From Pseudomonadota bacterium (lineage in GTDB: Bacteria; Pseudomonadota; Alphaproteobacteria; Rhizobiales; Rhizobiaceae), in the NCBI GenBank assembly GCA_023444445.1, contig JAEXMK010000037.1, positions 1 to 25,903 of the forward strand: 25,903 nucleotides of DNA, given 5' to 3'. Positions within the stretch are counted from its first letter, which is position 1; the number at the start of each line of letters is the position of its first letter. The position numbers and the translations under genes were made by a program. This document shows positions 14,398-22,574 of this stretch, piece by piece. The notes under the pieces were generated by a model. The model had not been told where the DNA came from. It saw only the letters and a list, made by a program, of their open reading frames with translations, and searched no databases.

Positions 14398-15423
14398 ATG
14401 CGACTGACGATCATATCCAGCCTGCTTTTGGCAGGCACCACGCTTCTAGGCGCCCCGGCCCATGCCGCCGGCGACCTCAATCTCATCTGTGCCGCTGACG
14501 TGGTGATCTGCGAGCAGATGAAGGGTGACTTCGAAAAGAGCCATGACATCAAGGTCAATATGGTACGCATGTCCTCGGGCGAGGCTTACGCCAAGATCCG
14601 GGCCGAGGCCCGCAACCCGAAGACCGACGTGTGGTGGGCCGGCACCGGCGATCCGCATCTTCAGGCGGCGTCTGAAAACCTGACGCTCGAATATAAATCG
14701 AAGATGCTCGACCAGCTGCAGGATTGGGCGAAGAGCCAGGCCGAGAGCGCAGGTTACAAGACGGTCGGCGTTTATGCCGGTGCGCTCGGCTGGGGATACA
14801 ATACGGATATTTTCAAGAAGAAAGGCTACAAGGAACCGAAGTGCTGGGCCGATCTGCTCGCGCCCGAACTGAAGGGTGAAATCCAGATCGCCAACCCGAA
14901 CTCCTCGGGAACGGCCTATACCGCGCTTGCCTCGCTGGTACAGATCATGGGTGAAGATCAGGCCTTTGATTACCTGAAGAAGCTCAACGCCAATATTTCG
15001 CAATATACAAAGTCGGGCTCGGCCCCGGTCAAGGCGGCGGCCCGTGGCGAAACGGCCGTTGGCATCGTCTTCATGCATGATGCCGTGGCGCAGACGGCGG
15101 AAGGCTTTCCGGTGAAGTCGGTCGCGCCGTGTGAGGGCACCGGCTACGAAATCGGCTCCATGTCCATCGTCAAGGGTGCGCGCAATCTCGAAAACGCCAA
15201 GACCTGGTACGACTGGGCGCTGCAGCCGGATGTTCAATCGCGCATGAAGGATGCGAAGTCGTTCCAGCTTCCGTCCAACAAGACGGCTGAAATTCCCAAG
15301 GAAGCGCCGCGCTTCGAGGATATCAAGCTGATCAATTACGACTTCAAGACCTATGGCGATCCCGCAAAGCGCAAGGCCCTGCTGGAGCGCTGGGACAAGG
15401 ACGTCGGCGCCTCCGCCAACTGA
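14398..15423 (+). CDS. Periplasmic binding protein 2, AfuA-like paralogue
   Basis: A 341-aa binding protein with a signal peptide ending near GAPAHA (about residue 23). It is a clear paralogue of the preceding gene: CAADVVIC, DVWWAGTGDPHLQAASE, NPNSSGTA, GSAPVKAAARGE and APCEGTGYEIG occur in the same order. The ATG at 14398 has GGAGG 5 nt upstream; an earlier in-frame start at 14308 would place 30 non-signal residues in front. It is followed by a 12-bp hairpin and then the permease, the arrangement usual for the abundant binding protein of an importer. I judge this one the main transport partner; the ligand is probably a phosphorylated sugar or polyol. Confidence 0.87.
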   Translation: MRLTIISSLLLAGTTLLGAPAHAAGDLNLICAADVVICEQMKGDFEKSHDIKVNMVRMSSGEAYAKIRAEARNPKTDVWWAGTGDPHLQAASENLTLEYKSKMLDQLQDWAKSQAESAGYKTVGVYAGALGWGYNTDIFKKKGYKEPKCWADLLAPELKGEIQIANPNSSGTAYTALASLVQIMGEDQAFDYLKKLNANISQYTKSGSAPVKAAARGETAVGIVFMHDAVAQTAEGFPVKSVAPCEGTGYEIGSMSIVKGARNLENAKTWYDWALQPDVQSRMKDAKSFQLPSNKTAEIPKEAPRFEDIKLINYDFKTYGDPAKRKALLERWDKDVGASAN

Positions 15424-15434
15424 TGTCCCATGCC

Positions 15435-15467
15435 GGCTGCCTTCGTTTCTCAATGACGAAGGCAGCC
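15435..15467 (+). other. Hairpin between binding protein and permease genes
   Basis: Arms 15435-15446 and 15456-15467 are perfectly complementary over 12 bp around a 9-nt loop. The stem starts 11 bp after the binding-protein stop codon and is followed by CCTTTCC rather than a T-run. It probably stabilises the upstream mRNA or causes partial termination, giving more binding protein than permease. Confidence 0.65.
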
Positions 15468-15501
15468 CCTTTCCGACACACTCAATTTTGTGAGGTTGAC
15501 C

Positions 15502-17733
15502 ATGACCCATGGCAATCGCAGGCTGGACATCGTTCTGGCCTTGGGCCTTGCTGCCCTGGTGCTGGTGCCCTGGTACCGCATTGAAAGCGGCTTTTTCGGC
15601 CTTGGCTGGCTATCGGATTTTCCGACATCGTCGCAGGTCGCGCCCGGCATTCTCCAGATGATAACTGAAGGCCGCACCTGGCTGTTCGGCGTCCTGTTTT
15701 TCTTTCTGGCAGGTGCCTTTGCGCGCACGCTGTCCGATCCTCTCCAGCGCGGCAGGTTTCTTGTGGCTGCGGGCGCTTTCGGGCTTGCCTTCCTCGTGCT
15801 TCAGGGGCTGGCGATCGGCTTTAGCGGATGGACCTGGCAGGCCAGTGAAAGCCTTTTCGGACCCATGGCCGACGGACAGCCCTCCATGGGCGCCGGTGCC
15901 GTGACGATGGCTTTCGTATTCGTGCTCTTCATTTCCTTTGGTCTTGCCGAACGGGGTTTCATGAAGGGCGATGTCTTTGTCGTCTCCTCTATTTCCCTTC
16001 TGGTCTTTCTGGTCTGCGTTTTCGTCTTTTACCCCATCGGCAGCATGATGGTCGGCGCGGTTCAGGACTTTGACGGTTCGTTCAATCCCGATGGATTTAT
16101 CCGCAACATGCGCGATCCCGGCATCTGGAGCCTTGAGTGTGTCGTCAGTGCCGGCCGCTGCGGTGTCGCATGGCGCACACTCTTCCTCGCCATCATGACG
16201 GCGGCTGGATCGACAATTCTCGGACTGGCCTTTGCGCTGGTCGCCACCCGCACGCGTTTTCCCTTCAAGAAAGGCCTGCGACTGCTGACGATCTTGCCGA
16301 TCATCACGCCGCCCTTCGTTATCGGCCTTGCCCTGACACTGCTTTTCGGCCGTGCGGGCGTCGTCACCGAATTCTTGTCGAGCGTCTTCGGCATCGAGCC
16401 GGGCCGCTGGCTTTATGGCCTGACGGGCATATGGATCGCGCAGGTCCTGTCCTTCACGCCGATTTCATTCCTTGTCCTGATCGGTGTCGTCGAAGGCGTC
16501 AGCCCGTCGATGGAAGAGGCGTCGCAGACGCTGCGTGCCGACCGCTGGCGTACCTTCTGGCGCGTGTCGCTTCCACTGATGAAGCCGGGTCTCGCCAATG
16601 CGTTTCTGATCGGCTTCATCGAAAGCATGGCGGATTTCGGCAATCCCCTGGTGTTGGGCGGCAGCCACGGTGTTCTCTCGACGGAAATCTTCTTCGCCGT
16701 CGTCGGCTCGCAGAATGACCCCTCACGCGCGGCAGTCCTCGCCATCGTGCTGCTCTGCTTCACGCTGTCGGCTTTCATTGCCCAGCGCTTCTGGCTGGCC
16801 GGCAAGAATTTCGCCACCGTGACCGGCAAGGGTGACAGCGGCGCACATGCTGCCCTGCCGAAATCCATGTCGATTGCTGTACATGCGCTCGTCGTTCCCT
16901 GGATGCTCTTCACCATTGTCGTTTATGGCATGATCCTCGTCGGCGGTTTCGTGAAGACCTGGGGCCTGGATAACACGCTGACGATCGAACACTACGTCCG
17001 CGCTTTCTCCGTCAGCCTCAGCAATGGTTCGATCGCCTGGACGGGCGTTGCCTGGAATTCCTTCTGGACGACGATGGAGATCGCCCTGATTTCCGCCCCG
17101 CTCACCGCAGCTGTCGGGCTTTTGACGGCCTATATCATCGTCCGGCAGAAATTCGCCGGCCGGAACCTGTTCGAATTCGCGCTGATGATGAGCTTTGCCA
17201 TTCCCGGCACGGTCATCGGCGTCAGCTACATCATGGCCTTTAACCTACCGCCGCTCGAAATGACGGGATCGGCACTGATCCTCATTGCCTGCTTCGTCTT
17301 CCGCAACATGCCGGTCGGCGTTCGTGGCGGCATCGCGGCGATGAGCCAGCTGGACAAGAGCCTCGACGAGGCCTCGCTTACGCTCCGGGCAAACAGCTTC
17401 CGCACCATTCGTCTGGTGGTGCTGCCGCTCTTGCGCCCGGCCATCAGGGCGGCGCTGGTCTATTCCTTCGTCAGGGCCATCACGTCCATCAGCGCGGTCA
17501 TCTTCCTCGTCAGCGCCCAATACAACATGGCGACGTCCTACATCGTCGGCCTCGTCGAAAACGGCGAATACGGTGTCGCAATCGCTTATTCCTCGATGCT
17601 GATCGTCGTCATGATCACTGTCATCGCGGGCTTCCAGCTCATCGTCGGCGAAAGACGTCTGCGGCGCGAAAACCGCGTCGCGGGCCTCGATGAAGCCAAA
17701 TCCGTTTCTCATCCTCAGGAGAAAGTCGCATGA
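15502..17733 (+). CDS. Fused ABC importer permease (two permease domains), AfuB-like
   Basis: A 743-aa inner-membrane protein, about twice the size of one permease subunit. Residues about 1-190 hold several hydrophobic helices not needed for the permease core. Two binding-protein-dependent permease domains follow, each with an ATPase-contact EAA loop: EEASQTLRADRWR around 338 and DEASLTLRANSFR around 622. One polypeptide thus supplies both membrane halves, as in AfuB/SfuB/FbpB-type systems. The ATG at 15502 has TGAGGT 5 nt upstream; an in-frame GTG lies at 15490. It overlaps the ATPase gene by 4 bp (ATGA). Confidence 0.9.
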   Translation: MTHGNRRLDIVLALGLAALVLVPWYRIESGFFGLGWLSDFPTSSQVAPGILQMITEGRTWLFGVLFFFLAGAFARTLSDPLQRGRFLVAAGAFGLAFLVLQGLAIGFSGWTWQASESLFGPMADGQPSMGAGAVTMAFVFVLFISFGLAERGFMKGDVFVVSSISLLVFLVCVFVFYPIGSMMVGAVQDFDGSFNPDGFIRNMRDPGIWSLECVVSAGRCGVAWRTLFLAIMTAAGSTILGLAFALVATRTRFPFKKGLRLLTILPIITPPFVIGLALTLLFGRAGVVTEFLSSVFGIEPGRWLYGLTGIWIAQVLSFTPISFLVLIGVVEGVSPSMEEASQTLRADRWRTFWRVSLPLMKPGLANAFLIGFIESMADFGNPLVLGGSHGVLSTEIFFAVVGSQNDPSRAAVLAIVLLCFTLSAFIAQRFWLAGKNFATVTGKGDSGAHAALPKSMSIAVHALVVPWMLFTIVVYGMILVGGFVKTWGLDNTLTIEHYVRAFSVSLSNGSIAWTGVAWNSFWTTMEIALISAPLTAAVGLLTAYIIVRQKFAGRNLFEFALMMSFAIPGTVIGVSYIMAFNLPPLEMTGSALILIACFVFRNMPVGVRGGIAAMSQLDKSLDEASLTLRANSFRTIRLVVLPLLRPAIRAALVYSFVRAITSISAVIFLVSAQYNMATSYIVGLVENGEYGVAIAYSSMLIVVMITVIAGFQLIVGERRLRRENRVAGLDEAKSVSHPQEKVA

Positions 17734-18791
17734 TTACCGTCAAACCGGGCTCCGTCGTCTTCGAAAATGTCCGCAAGACCTTCGGCGCATTCACCGCAAT
17801 TCCAGATCTTTCATTGACCATCGAGCCCGGCACGCTCGTGACGCTTCTTGGCCCCTCCGGCTGCGGCAAGACGACGACGCTCCGCATGCTTGCCGGCCTT
17901 GAACATCCCAACTCCGGCCGTATTCTCATTGGCGGCAAGGATGTCACCATGCTTCCCGCCAATGAGCGGGATGTCTCGATGGTCTTTCAGTCCTATGCCC
18001 TATTTCCGCATATGAGTGCGCTGGATAACGTCGCCTACGGCCTGCAATCCTCGGGCCTGAAAAAAGCCGAAGCGCGGGAAAAGGCCGAAGAGGGGCTGAA
18101 GCTCGTTGGCCTCGCGGGCATGGGCCACCGCCTGCCGGCGGAACTCTCCGGCGGCCAGCAGCAGCGCGTCGCGGTCGCCCGCGCCCTCGTGCTGGAGCCG
18201 CAGGTGCTGCTTCTCGATGAACCATTGTCGAACCTCGATGCGCGCCTGCGCCGGCGCGTGCGCACCGATATCCGTGAGCTTCAGCAAAGGATCGGCTTCA
18301 CCGCCGTTTATGTGACGCATGATCAGGACGAGGCGCTTGCGGTGTCGGATCGCATCATCGTCATGAAGGAGGGAGAGATCGCCCAGTCGGGCGCACCCCG
18401 CGAACTATACGAGGCGCCCGCATCCTCCTTCATTGCCGATTTCATGGGCGAGGCCAACGTGGTGCCCTGCGAAGTCGTGTCCCAGACGGGTGAGGAATCC
18501 CTCGTGCGGGTTGGCAACATGGAACACCGGGTTCGAAGCCGCGGCCCGCGATCCGGCACCGCCAAGCTTGCCGTGCGTCCCGGCGCCATCACCATCGGTG
18601 AGGCGGGTGGCAGCGGCATGCCGGGTCGCGTGCTTCACACGGCCTATCTCGGTGGTCACATCGAATATGAAGTCGAGACGGAGGTCGGCACGCTCTTTAT
18701 AGTCGACCATGAAATGAACCACACGCAACGCGAGACAAGCGATGTCACACTCAATTTCAAAAACCGTGGCATAGCCCTCATCGACGCTTGA
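17730..18791 (+). CDS. ABC importer ATPase, AfuC/FbpC-like
   Basis: A 353-aa cytoplasmic ATPase that powers the fused permease. Walker A GPSGCGKT is at 41-48, the Q-loop Gln at 87, the signature LSGGQQQ at 139-145, Walker B VLLLDEP at about 159-165 and the switch His at 197. Residues about 240-353 form a TOBE-type regulatory domain. The ATG overlaps the permease stop codon. There is 27 bp to the phosphatase gene. Confidence 0.94.
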   Translation: MITVKPGSVVFENVRKTFGAFTAIPDLSLTIEPGTLVTLLGPSGCGKTTTLRMLAGLEHPNSGRILIGGKDVTMLPANERDVSMVFQSYALFPHMSALDNVAYGLQSSGLKKAEAREKAEEGLKLVGLAGMGHRLPAELSGGQQQRVAVARALVLEPQVLLLDEPLSNLDARLRRRVRTDIRELQQRIGFTAVYVTHDQDEALAVSDRIIVMKEGEIAQSGAPRELYEAPASSFIADFMGEANVVPCEVVSQTGEESLVRVGNMEHRVRSRGPRSGTAKLAVRPGAITIGEAGGSGMPGRVLHTAYLGGHIEYEVETEVGTLFIVDHEMNHTQRETSDVTLNFKNRGIALIDA

Positions 18792-18818
18792 AGAACCATA
18801 GACTCAAGGAAAATGGAA

Positions 18819-19628
18819 ATGACAGGACAGAATGACGGCCTCGATCAACGCTTCGCGCTGGCAAAAACGCTGGCGGAAGAGGCCGGTGTAATGGCGCTCG
18901 ACTATTTCAACAAGCGCGACAGCCTCGTGATCGAGACAAAGCGCGATCTGCAGGACGTGGTCTCCATTGCAGACCGCAACGTCGAGACCCTGCTGCGCGA
19001 GCGCGTCGCCGCAGCCTTCCCGGATGATGGGTTTCTGGGCGAGGAGCACGGTTATCAGGACGGTACCTCCGGCTATACCTGGGTCGTAGACCCGATCGAC
19101 GGCACCGCCCCCTTTGTCAATGGCATGCCAAGCTGGTGCGTCTCCGTTGCCATCATCCGCGATGGTGCCCCGGTGGTCGGTGTCATCAAGGCCCCGTGTT
19201 CGCAGGAAATCTACGCTGCCGCAGAGGGGCATGGCGCGACCCTCAATGGCATGCGCCTTCAACTCGATCCATCAAGGAACCTGCAGAACGCGCTGACGGG
19301 CATTGGCAGCAACAACTATGTCACGCCGCAGCGCGTCGGTCACATCATCAGCGATGTGCTTGCCCGCGGCGGCAACTTCATCCGCAACGGCTCGGGAGCC
19401 TTGATGCTGGCCTATGTCGCTGCGGGGCGTCTTGTCGGGTACTATGAGCCCCATATGCGCGCCTGGGACTGCATGGCCGGCTTCTGCCTCGTCAACGAGG
19501 CCGGCGGCCGTTCCATGCCGTTTTCGCTGGAAGGCGAAAAGCTGTTCGAAGGACAGCCTGTCCTTGCCAGCAACATCTCCTGTTACGAAGAGCTTGCAGA
19601 CATTCATCAGGCTGCTTTGGCCATGTGA
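18819..19628 (+). CDS. Inositol-monophosphatase-family phosphatase
   Basis: A 269-aa metal-dependent phosphatase of the IMPase / HisN / fructose-bisphosphatase group, cytoplasmic. All core motifs are present: GEE at 74-76, DPIDGT at 91-96 and the distal Trp-Asp at 216-217. It would remove phosphate from a small sugar or polyol phosphate. Being last in the importer operon, it is well placed to process the imported substrate, which supports a phosphorylated ligand. The ATG at 18819 has AAGGA 8 nt upstream; the ATG at 18813 is only 2 nt from that site. Histidinol phosphatase is an alternative, but no histidine genes are nearby. Confidence 0.88.
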   Translation: MTGQNDGLDQRFALAKTLAEEAGVMALDYFNKRDSLVIETKRDLQDVVSIADRNVETLLRERVAAAFPDDGFLGEEHGYQDGTSGYTWVVDPIDGTAPFVNGMPSWCVSVAIIRDGAPVVGVIKAPCSQEIYAAAEGHGATLNGMRLQLDPSRNLQNALTGIGSNNYVTPQRVGHIISDVLARGGNFIRNGSGALMLAYVAAGRLVGYYEPHMRAWDCMAGFCLVNEAGGRSMPFSLEGEKLFEGQPVLASNISCYEELADIHQAALAM

Positions 19629-19665
19629 AGCAGGGGCGGTTCGCCCCGTCTCACTGCCAACGAAC

Positions 19666-19692
19666 ATCAGCGGTCACCGATTGACCGCTGAT
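19666..19692 (+). terminator. Perfect 11-bp hairpin after the importer operon
   Basis: ATCAGCGGTCA (19666-19676) and TGACCGCTGAT (19682-19692) are exact complements around a 5-nt loop. They lie 38 bp after the phosphatase stop codon. There is no T-run, so it may be a Rho-independent-like stop or a 3'-end stabiliser. A smaller GGGGCG/CGCCCC stem at 19633-19647 precedes it. Confidence 0.5.
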
Positions 19693-19714
19693 CGCCCGCT
19701 TCACGTCGCGCCGA

Positions 19715-19744
19715 GGCGGATGGTGGCGCGGCGCCACCGCCGCC
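19715..19744 (-). terminator. GC-rich hairpin past the small secreted-protein gene
   Basis: GGTGGCG/CGCCACC (19722-19728 / 19732-19738) extends outward through GGCGG/CCGCC with a small bulge. It sits 11 bp beyond the stop codon of the minus-strand gene. No T-run follows, so the terminator role is tentative. Confidence 0.4.
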
Positions 19745-19754
19745 CCACCGATAA

Positions 19755-20135
19755 TCACTCTTCAAAGCCGCTCTGCTCGTGCGAGATCGTCTTGCAGGTG
19801 CCGCTGTCCTTCTCGCCAACCATGCGCTTGTCACGAATGACTGTACCCTTGGCAATGTCGATCTCCCATGCCACCGATCCTTCATTCAGGCTCGCTTTAC
19901 CGCCGGCAAAGGTGCCTTTCTCCCTTCTCTCACTTCCAGAAGCAGGGACATAGACTCCAAACGTCCCGGCTTTTTCGTCGAGGGCGAAATTGAAGACCTG
20001 AGGGGCACCCTTCGAGCCGGCAAACTCACAGCTCAGATATGTCGGCGCGGCAAAGGCGCCCGAAACCGAGAAAAGCAGGGAGGCAGCGGTAAATACAATT
20101 CCTGTGATTGCCTTCAATTTCTTGTCCTCATTCAT
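19755..20135 (-). CDS. Small secreted protein, unknown function
   Basis: A 126-aa protein with a signal peptide (hydrophobic about 10-28, ending near SGAFA). The mature part is about 97 residues, contains two cysteines (YLSCEF and GTCKTIS) that could pair, and reads as beta-rich. I do not recognise a family. The ATG at 20135 has CAGGCC in the ribosome-site region, which is weak. It lies alone between two plus-strand operons and converges on the phosphatase gene. Confidence 0.6.
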   Translation of the reverse strand: MNEDKKLKAITGIVFTAASLLFSVSGAFAAPTYLSCEFAGSKGAPQVFNFALDEKAGTFGVYVPASGSERREKGTFAGGKASLNEGSVAWEIDIAKGTVIRDKRMVGEKDSGTCKTISHEQSGFEE

Positions 20136-20437
20136 GTTATCTGGCCTGACTGGAAATATTTCGGGCGTCTGGCTGATGGACGAGCGACCCAGAAATCTTC
20201 CAGCCGCAGTCTGTCACGTCCCAAATAGGCTGTTCGGCCGCAATCGTCTTTTATCAACATTGTCCTGCTGGACACCAGACCGGGCGGTTTGCCGACGCAA
20301 GCCCTTTTTTTGAAAACAACGCCAAAATTTGTTGAAAACCGCAAATCATTAGAAGAATTTTGCTTTCCGCATCAGCGCATCTGTGTTTCTTATGATGCTT
20401 AAATAGAATTTTTAACGTCTATTAATTTAGAAATGAC
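20136..20437. other. 302-bp divergent intergenic region
   Basis: This separates the small secreted protein (minus) from the monooxygenase operon (plus). No gene is supported. It holds a short dyad TGTCC-TGCT-GGACA (20261-20274). Its last 100 bases are strikingly AT-rich against GC-rich surroundings, as expected for a promoter zone. Confidence 0.6.
20402..20423 (+). promoter_or_regulatory. AT-rich dyad just upstream of the monooxygenase operon
   Basis: AATAGA (20402-20407) and TCTATT (20418-20423) are inverted copies 10 bp apart, inside an AT-rich block ending 15 bp before the ATG at 20438. A TATGAT sequence lies at 20391-20396 and could serve as a -10 element, though I see no matching -35 box. 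The dyad is placed to act as an operator. Confidence 0.35.
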
Positions 20438-21937
20438 ATGATGGAAGATCGCGAAAACAGTGCTGTGTCCTCTGATGCTGTCGGCTTGCCGGCGCTTGAG
20501 GCGAGGCTTGCGCGGGAACTGACCCTGCTCGAGCGGCCGGCAAAGCCGTGGGTGCCGCGCATGCAGCGCGACGGTGCCGAAGTGCTTGACGTTGCGGTCA
20601 TCGGTGCCGGGCTTTGCGGGCTTACCGCGCTTGCCTCCCTGTTATTTGCCGGGATCGATAATATCAGGGCTTTCGACAGGGCGCGGAGCGGGCTCGAAGG
20701 TCCGTGGGTCACAAGCGCGCGCATGGAGACATTGCGCACCCGCAAGGAACTCGCCGGTCCCGCGCTCGGCGTACCGTCCCTGACTTTCCGTGCATGGTTC
20801 GAGGCGCAGTTCGGCACCCGCGCTTATGAGGAGATGCAGCTTATCCCGCGTGAGGCGTGGATGGCTTACATGGTCTGGTATCGCAATGTGCTGGCGCTGC
20901 CGGTGAGCAACGATACGACGCTTGTCAGCCTCGTTCTGCGCGAGGACGGCCTGCTCGATCTCGAATTGCAGGGGCGGGAAGGTACGACCAGGGTTCTGGC
21001 GCGCCGGGTGATCCTGGCGACGGGGCTCGATGGTCTCGGTGCGCCGCGACTGCCGGATGTGGCGAAAACGGTTCCTGCCCGTTTCGTGCGCCACAGCGGC
21101 GATGTATTCGACGTGAGTGCCCTGTGGGGCAAACGTGTCGCCGTGGTCGGTGCCGGCGCTTCGGCGATGGACAATGCCGCCGCAGCCCTGGAAGTGGGGG
21201 CTGCGCGTGTCGATCTTTTCATTCGCAGGCCGGATATTCCCCGTGTGGAGAAATTCGGCGGCGTCGCCAGCCTCGGCATGACCCACGGTTATATCGGCCT
21301 GCCTGATGCCGATCGCTGGGCCTTCATGGCTGAGGCGGAGCGGACCCAGATCCCGCCGCCGCGCCACAGTCTCCTCAGGGTCTCGCGCCACGCCAACGCC
21401 TTCTTCCATCTGGCCAGCCCCGTTCTCAGCCTGACCGAGGCGGGTGATGCGGTGGAGATCGAGACGCCGAAGGGGCGCTATCCGGTGGATCTGGTCATTT
21501 TCGCCACCGGATTCGATGTCGATTTTGCCCGGCGGCCGGAATTTTCGGCCTTGAGCGGCCGCGTCCTGCTCTGGCGCGACGCCTACCAGCCGCCTGCGGA
21601 ACAGAGCAACGATGCGCTGGGATCCTATCCCTATCTCGGGCCTGCCTTCGAGTTTCTGCCGAAACCGGACCTGCCGGCGACGGAGGCGGAGGCAATTTCC
21701 CATATCCATTGCTTTGCCTATCCGGCCGTTCCCTCCCACGGAAAAATAACCAGCGGCATTCCGGCGGTCAGCCAGGGCGCGGAGCGTCTGGCGCAGGGCA
21801 TCGTCCGCTCGCTGTTCGTCGAAGACCGGGCCCGTCATTTCGAGACTTTCATGAACCACGATGCCGCTGAAATCACCGGCGAGGAATGGCGCGACGCGGA
21901 CGCGCAAGACAGGATCAAGGAGCATGCCAATGGCTGA
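20438..21937 (+). CDS. FAD/NAD(P)-dependent monooxygenase-like oxidoreductase
   Basis: A 499-aa flavoprotein of the FMO-like superfamily. FAD motif VIGAGLCG is at 54-61, an ATG motif at 194-196, the second nucleotide-binding motif VVGAGASA at 236-243 and FATGFD in the C-terminal third. The classical FxGxxxH fingerprint is not obvious, so it is a divergent member and could be an N- or S-oxygenase. It opens a packed operon and overlaps the next gene by 8 bp. The ATG at 20438, or the adjacent ATG at 20441, has no clear ribosome site (AGAAATGAC precedes it), suggesting a leaderless or weakly initiated message. Confidence 0.83.
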   Translation: MMEDRENSAVSSDAVGLPALEARLARELTLLERPAKPWVPRMQRDGAEVLDVAVIGAGLCGLTALASLLFAGIDNIRAFDRARSGLEGPWVTSARMETLRTRKELAGPALGVPSLTFRAWFEAQFGTRAYEEMQLIPREAWMAYMVWYRNVLALPVSNDTTLVSLVLREDGLLDLELQGREGTTRVLARRVILATGLDGLGAPRLPDVAKTVPARFVRHSGDVFDVSALWGKRVAVVGAGASAMDNAAAALEVGAARVDLFIRRPDIPRVEKFGGVASLGMTHGYIGLPDADRWAFMAEAERTQIPPPRHSLLRVSRHANAFFHLASPVLSLTEAGDAVEIETPKGRYPVDLVIFATGFDVDFARRPEFSALSGRVLLWRDAYQPPAEQSNDALGSYPYLGPAFEFLPKPDLPATEAEAISHIHCFAYPAVPSHGKITSGIPAVSQGAERLAQGIVRSLFVEDRARHFETFMNHDAAEITGEEWRDADAQDRIKEHANG

Positions 21938-22574
21938 ACCGGCACTGAAACTGGAGATATTTTACGGCATTTCATCGCCGTGGGCCTATTTCGGTGCGCC
22001 ACAGGCGGTCGAAGTCGCGCGTTCGCATGGTGCCGAGATTGTACTGCGCCCGATCCGCATCATCGAGGCCAATGGCGGCATTCCACTGCGCAGCCGCCCG
22101 GATGCCAGGCAGAATTACCATGCAGTGGAGCTGGACCGGTGGCGGCGTTACCTCGACATGCCGCTGAACCTCACGCCGAAATTTTACCCCTGCGCCACCA
22201 TCGAACGCGCCGCCCAGCTCGTCATCGCCGCGCAGAAGGCCGGGCTTGATGCCATCAGCCTGTCCTTTGCCATCCAGCGCGCCCTGTGGAGCGAGGATCG
22301 CGACATTGCCGATCTCGAGACACTGCGCACCATCGCGCAGGCTGTCCTCGGCTCGGAAGGTGCAGCCCTCGTGCGCGATCCGCAGCCTGATGACATCGTG
22401 GCGGAGTGGCATGGAAATCTCGCCGAGGCCGAGCGCCTCGGTATTTTCGGAACGCCGACCTATGTGGTGAATGGCGAGCTTTTCTGGGGGCAGGACCGGC
22501 TGGATTTCGCAAGCCGCGCGCTTGGGGCGCTCAAGCAGCAAATTTCACAATCCGCAGTGAGGACATCCGCATGA
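21930..22574 (+). CDS. DsbA-fold isomerase, 2-hydroxychromene-2-carboxylate isomerase-like
   Basis: A 214-aa protein of the GST-kappa/HCCA-isomerase family. The active-site region SSPWAYFG near the N-terminus carries the serine that replaces DsbA's CxxC, and GIFGTPTYVVNGELFWGQDR near the C-terminus is a family hallmark. Known members use glutathione to isomerise aromatic-catabolism intermediates. The ATG at 21930 has AAGGAG 7 nt upstream and lies inside the end of the preceding monooxygenase gene; the ATG at 21924 is too close to that site. It overlaps the next gene by 4 bp. No naphthalene-type genes are present, so the natural substrate is open. Confidence 0.87.
   Translation: MAEPALKLEIFYGISSPWAYFGAPQAVEVARSHGAEIVLRPIRIIEANGGIPLRSRPDARQNYHAVELDRWRRYLDMPLNLTPKFYPCATIERAAQLVIAAQKAGLDAISLSFAIQRALWSEDRDIADLETLRTIAQAVLGSEGAALVRDPQPDDIVAEWHGNLAEAERLGIFGTPTYVVNGELFWGQDRLDFASRALGALKQQISQSAVRTSA

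Noticed and set aside
13270..18791. Annotation as a ferric-iron (Fbp/Sfu) importer
   Set aside because: The binding-protein motifs are AfuA-like and a phosphatase ends the operon, so a phosphorylated organic ligand is more likely; iron is not excluded.
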